Assembly: GCA_021776825.1 (NCBI GenBank)
Contig: JAJFFG010000053.1
Location: forward strand, 1-37,418
Direction: 5' to 3'
Length of the DNA: 37,418 bases
Source: Planctomycetota bacterium
GTDB lineage: Bacteria; Planctomycetota; JAJSAM01; JAJVHW01
Shown here piece after piece: positions 34,546 to 37,418 of the stretch (positions are counted from its first letter, which is position 1; the number at the start of each line of letters is the position of its first letter). Made by a program: the position numbers and the translations under genes. Below the pieces are notes generated by a model. It did not search any database, was not told the DNA's origin, and saw only the letters and a program-made list of their open reading frames with translations.

Positions 34546-35580
34546 TCAATTCAGGTCGAGTTTGTGCGCCTCACCCGCTGCCTCGCGCACATAGCGCGGC
34601 ACGGCGAAGCCCGGCAGCCGGCGCCGGAGCGCGGCGATCAACTCGCGGCCGCGCGACTCGTCGACGTGGAAGTGCGCTGCACCGGCGACCGAATCGAGCT
34701 GGTGCAGGTAGTACGGCTGGACGCGTAGGTCGACCAGGCGTTCGCAGAGATCGGCGAGCACGGACTCGTCGTCGTTCACGCCGCGCAGGAGCACGGCCTG
34801 ATTGAGGACGGGAACCCCGGCACCGACGAGCCGCGTGAGCGCGTCGGCGCAGTCGTCGGCGATCTCGGCCGGGTGATTGGCGTGGACGACGATCCACGGT
34901 GCGAGGCCGAGCGCGCGCGTCGCCCGCAGCCAGTCGAGGAGCCCCGCGTCGACGCGGCTCGGCAGGACGATCGGCAGGCGAGTGTGGACGCGCAGCCGCC
35001 GGACGTGCGGGATGGAGCCGAGACGCTCGCTCCACCGCAACAGTGACTCATCACTGAGAAGCAGGGGGTCGCCCCCGCTGAGGATCACCTCGTGGAGCGA
35101 GGGATCGGCCGCCACGTAGGCGCATGTGGCGTCGACGGCGTCGTCTCCGCGCGGCGTCGCGTCGTAGGGGAAGTGGCGCCGGAAGCAATAGCGGCAGTGG
35201 ATCGCACAGGCCGGGGCCGCCACGACGAGCACGCGCCCGGCGTACTTGTGGAGGAGCCCGGGAGACTGCTCCGCGGCCAGCTCCCCCACCGGGTCGGGTC
35301 CGAATCCAGGCACCGTCTCGGTCTCGGCGTCGAGCGGCAGAACCTGTCGCAGCAGCGGGTCGTCCGGGTCACCGCGACGCATCCGCGCGAGGAAGCTGCG
35401 CGTCACCACGATCGGGAACAGACGCTGCGCCCGGTCCGCCGCGTCGGCGACGTGTCCGGGAAGGTTCAGTTCGCGAACGAGCGTGGCCGGATCGCGAATC
35501 GCCGACGCCAGCTCGCGCCGCCAGGAGCGGGGCGAGTCCGCGTTGTTTGCGGCCTGCTGGAGTTCATGCAAGATGCTCAC
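34546..35580 (-). CDS. epmB: EF-P beta-lysylation protein EpmB (lysine 2,3-aminomutase family)
   Basis: 344 aa with a GTG at 35580, the same length as E. coli EpmB (342). A longer frame would run into EF-P. The radical SAM motif CAIHCRYC has Cys125, Cys129 and Cys132 for the 4Fe-4S cluster, followed by FRRHFPYD. VILSGGDPLLLSDESLLRW, LRVHTRLPIVLPSRV and HANHPAEI are aminomutase signatures. The PLP lysine is expected near the C-terminus, but I did not place it with certainty. EpmB converts (S)-alpha-lysine to (R)-beta-lysine, which EpmA then transfers to EF-P. It is divergent from efp, 151 bp between the starts, which fits a shared control region. The C-terminus LPGFAVPRYVREAAG is the source of the remnant at 31877. 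Confidence 0.95.
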   Translation of the reverse strand: MSILHELQQAANNADSPRSWRRELASAIRDPATLVRELNLPGHVADAADRAQRLFPIVVTRSFLARMRRGDPDDPLLRQVLPLDAETETVPGFGPDPVGELAAEQSPGLLHKYAGRVLVVAAPACAIHCRYCFRRHFPYDATPRGDDAVDATCAYVAADPSLHEVILSGGDPLLLSDESLLRWSERLGSIPHVRRLRVHTRLPIVLPSRVDAGLLDWLRATRALGLAPWIVVHANHPAEIADDCADALTRLVGAGVPVLNQAVLLRGVNDDESVLADLCERLVDLRVQPYYLHQLDSVAGAAHFHVDESRGRELIAALRRRLPGFAVPRYVREAAGEAHKLDLN

Positions 35581-35731
35581 CGACGGGGTCGATCCACCGG
35601 CGAGGCTACGTCCCGCTCCTGAGCGGCGCCGCACAAACGCGGCGGCCAGAGCCCGGTCGCGACCCCGATGGACGAGGTGGGGGGGACGGCGAGACCCGCA
35701 GGTCCCCCACGAGCAGCGAGGCAGCACAGCG

Positions 35732-36301
35732 ATGGAATACGGCACCAGTGACTTCAAGCGCGGGTTGCGCGTCGAGATCGACGGCGAGCCCTACGTCGTC
35801 ATCGAGTCGGACTTCATGAAGCCCGGCAAGGGCCAGGCGGTCTACCGGCTGAAGTGCCGCGGTCTGCTGCGCGAGAAGGTCATCGATAAGACATTCCGTT
35901 CGGGGGACAAGATCCAGGGCGCCGACGTCGTCGAGACGGCGATGGACTACAGCTACAAGACCGGCTCGGCGTACGTGTTCATGGACATGGAGTCGTTCGA
36001 GCAGCACGAGGTTCTGAACGAGACCGTGGGCGACACCGCGAACTACCTGCTCGAGGGCATGTCCTGCGACCTGGTGTTCTGGAACGGCGACATCATCGCC
36101 GTCTCGTCGCCCCGCCACGTGGACCTCGTCGTCGAATACTGCGAGCCCGCTGCGAAGGGCAACACGGCGACGAGCGTCAACAAGCCCGCCAAGATGGAGA
36201 CGGGCCTCGACACCGCGGTCCCCGGGTTCATCAACATCGGCGACACGGTGAAGATCGACTCCCGCACCGGGTCGTACGTCGAGCGTGTCTCGAAGGCCTG
36301 A
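35732..36301 (+). CDS. efp: Translation elongation factor P
   Basis: 189 aa with an ATG at 35732; GAGG lies upstream. Three beta-barrel domains are complete. The N-terminal KOW-like domain carries FMKPGKGQAVYR. Lys33 in PGKG is the residue that corresponds to Lys34 of E. coli EF-P and would receive beta-lysine from EpmA. The ending TAVPGFINIGDTVKIDSRTG is the OB-fold signature of domain III (usually VP-x-F-[IV]-x-x-G-[DE]-x-[IV]-x-[IV]-[DN]-T-x-T-G). EF-P rescues ribosomes stalled at consecutive prolines. It overlaps epmA by 17 bp, so the two are translationally coupled. Confidence 0.97.
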   Translation: MEYGTSDFKRGLRVEIDGEPYVVIESDFMKPGKGQAVYRLKCRGLLREKVIDKTFRSGDKIQGADVVETAMDYSYKTGSAYVFMDMESFEQHEVLNETVGDTANYLLEGMSCDLVFWNGDIIAVSSPRHVDLVVEYCEPAAKGNTATSVNKPAKMETGLDTAVPGFINIGDTVKIDSRTGSYVERVSKA

Positions 36302-37241
36302 ACCGAACGCACTGCCGTCGGCCTCCATCGAGGTCCTCCGCCGCCGCGCCGACCTGCTGACTCGGACCCGGCGCTTCTTCGCCGCGCGCAACGTACTCGA
36401 GGTCGACACCCCGCTCCTCGGAGCCGGCCTGGTCGTCGACGCCCACATCGATCCGGTCGAGTGCGCGGTTGACGGCCTCGGACGCCGCTACCTGCTCCCG
36501 TCGCCCGAGGCGCCGATGAAGCGCCTCCTCGCCGCCGGCAGCGGCCCGATCTTCCAGATCGCAAAGGCGTTCCGGCAGGGCGAGCGAGGTCGTCTGCACC
36601 AGCCCGAGTTCACGATGCTCGAGTGGTACCGACCGGGGTTCGACGAGCACGACCTGATGGACGAGGCCGGCGAACTGCTACGGGAGCTCCTCGATCTCCC
36701 CGGCTGGACGAAACGCACGTACGGAGAGGTGTTCGAGGACCTGCTCGACGTCGATCCGCACCGCGCGTCGGTCGACGTGCTTGCTGGGATCGCGAGGGCG
36801 GAGGGCGTTGCGCCCCCCGGCGACGCCGACCGCGACGGTTGGCTCGAGCTCCTGTTCGCGACCTGCATCGAGCCGCGACTCGACCCGAGCGTCGCGACCT
36901 TCGTGCGCGACTTCCCGGCGTCTCAGGCGGCCCTCGCCACCGTGCGTGACGACGATCCGCCCGTGGCCCGGCGCTTCGAATTGCTCTACGGCGGCATGGA
37001 GCTCTGCAACGGCTACCACGAGTTGCGCGATGCGGACGCCCACCGGGAGCGCTTCGACGCCGCCAACGCAGCACGCGCCGCGATAGGCAAGACGCGCATC
37101 GAGCCCGACGAGGCCCTGCTCAGCGCGGTCGAGCACGGACTACCAGCGTGCGCCGGTGTCGCCCTCGGCTTCGACCGCGTCGTCATGCTCGCGTGCGGGG
37201 CAAGTCACATCGACGACGTACTCGCGTTCCCGGCCGGCTGA
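36285..37241 (+). CDS. epmA: EF-P--lysine ligase EpmA (PoxA/GenX)
   Basis: 318 aa with a GTG at 36285 that overlaps the end of efp by 17 bp. This is a class II lysyl-tRNA synthetase-like catalytic domain without the tRNA-binding OB domain, as in EpmA. RRRADLLTRTRRFFAARNVLEVDTP (split across residues 19-43) is motif 1. GRLHQPEFTMLEWYRPG is motif 2, FPASQAALA and GGMELCNGYHELRD are lysine-pocket segments, and GVALGFDRVVML is motif 3. The order and length match E. coli EpmA (325 aa). It activates (R)-beta-lysine with ATP and attaches it to EF-P. EpmC, the hydroxylase, is not in this window. Confidence 0.95.
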   Translation: MSRRPEPNALPSASIEVLRRRADLLTRTRRFFAARNVLEVDTPLLGAGLVVDAHIDPVECAVDGLGRRYLLPSPEAPMKRLLAAGSGPIFQIAKAFRQGERGRLHQPEFTMLEWYRPGFDEHDLMDEAGELLRELLDLPGWTKRTYGEVFEDLLDVDPHRASVDVLAGIARAEGVAPPGDADRDGWLELLFATCIEPRLDPSVATFVRDFPASQAALATVRDDDPPVARRFELLYGGMELCNGYHELRDADAHRERFDAANAARAAIGKTRIEPDEALLSAVEHGLPACAGVALGFDRVVMLACGASHIDDVLAFPAG

Positions 37242-37418
37242 GGGGCGAGCCGAGAGAGTTCCGCTGATCTAGCCCGCACTATTCACGACGACTCACACAC
37301 CTGAGCGGTCCAGACCGCCGATCTCTGCGTTGCGCCTCCTCCGAGACGGAACGGCGTCGCAGTCGTCGGCGCGCCTTGATCTCGACGTTCTGTCCTGGCT
37401 CAGGACGGGCCACTCGGC
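37242..37418. other. Window end, no gene seen
   Basis: There is no open frame of note and no recognisable RNA or terminator with a T-run in the last 177 bp. Confidence 0.5.

Overview
The window is a GC-rich chromosomal segment packed with genes on both strands. The gene set points to a member of the Planctomycetota. The signs are a membrane Ser/Thr kinase fused to WD40 repeats with a DWG motif, several very large secreted or lipid-anchored proteins, SBBP and PD40 beta-propellers, carboxypeptidase-regulatory-like surface proteins, and a protein resembling the alpha subunit of hydrazine synthase with a CxxCH haem motif. This placement is an inference from gene families; there is no rRNA or other phylogenetic marker here. 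I saw no tRNA, rRNA or CRISPR array.

Layout. 1-5000 (minus): a DUF4105 membrane protein and the kinase-WD40 receptor. 5000-6000 (plus): a small S24/S26-like protein and a methyltransferase. 6000-7000 (minus): a WlbA/WbpB-type UDP-sugar oxidase. 7200-9030 (plus): a small secreted protein, a TPR protein and a lipoprotein. 9035-11750 (minus): a lipoprotein with a duplicated secretin-like module and a small four-helix membrane protein. 11900-19540: alternating large envelope proteins and one DUF4406 gene. 19595-21061: a complete IS630-family insertion sequence with 28-bp perfect inverted repeats and a TA duplication in a CTAG target. It carries a frameshifted transposase and a second small gene. 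21100-27000: a METTL27-like methyltransferase, an SBBP propeller, a conserved hypothetical, the haem-binding PD40 protein and a lipoprotein. 27100-29630: a Trm13-like methyltransferase and a TetR regulator divergent from an SDR epimerase. 29700-34430: a coiled-coil lipoprotein, a formylglycine-generating-enzyme-like lipoprotein, an Sm-like small protein and another carboxypeptidase-regulatory protein. 34546-37241: EpmB, EF-P and EpmA.

The best defined functional unit is the last one. EpmB converts lysine to beta-lysine, EpmA ligates it to EF-P, and the modified EF-P relieves ribosome stalling at polyproline. EF-P and EpmA overlap by 17 bp and EpmB is divergent.

Next to this unit are two reciprocal gene remnants. 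A piece of the EpmB C-terminus lies upstream of the Sm-like and FGE-like genes, and a piece of an FGE C-terminus lies directly after the EpmB stop codon in the same frame. I read this as the trace of a tandem duplication followed by deletion. The other points most worth a second look are the small accessory gene of the IS630 element, the haem-binding PD40 protein and the duplicated secretin-like lipoprotein.
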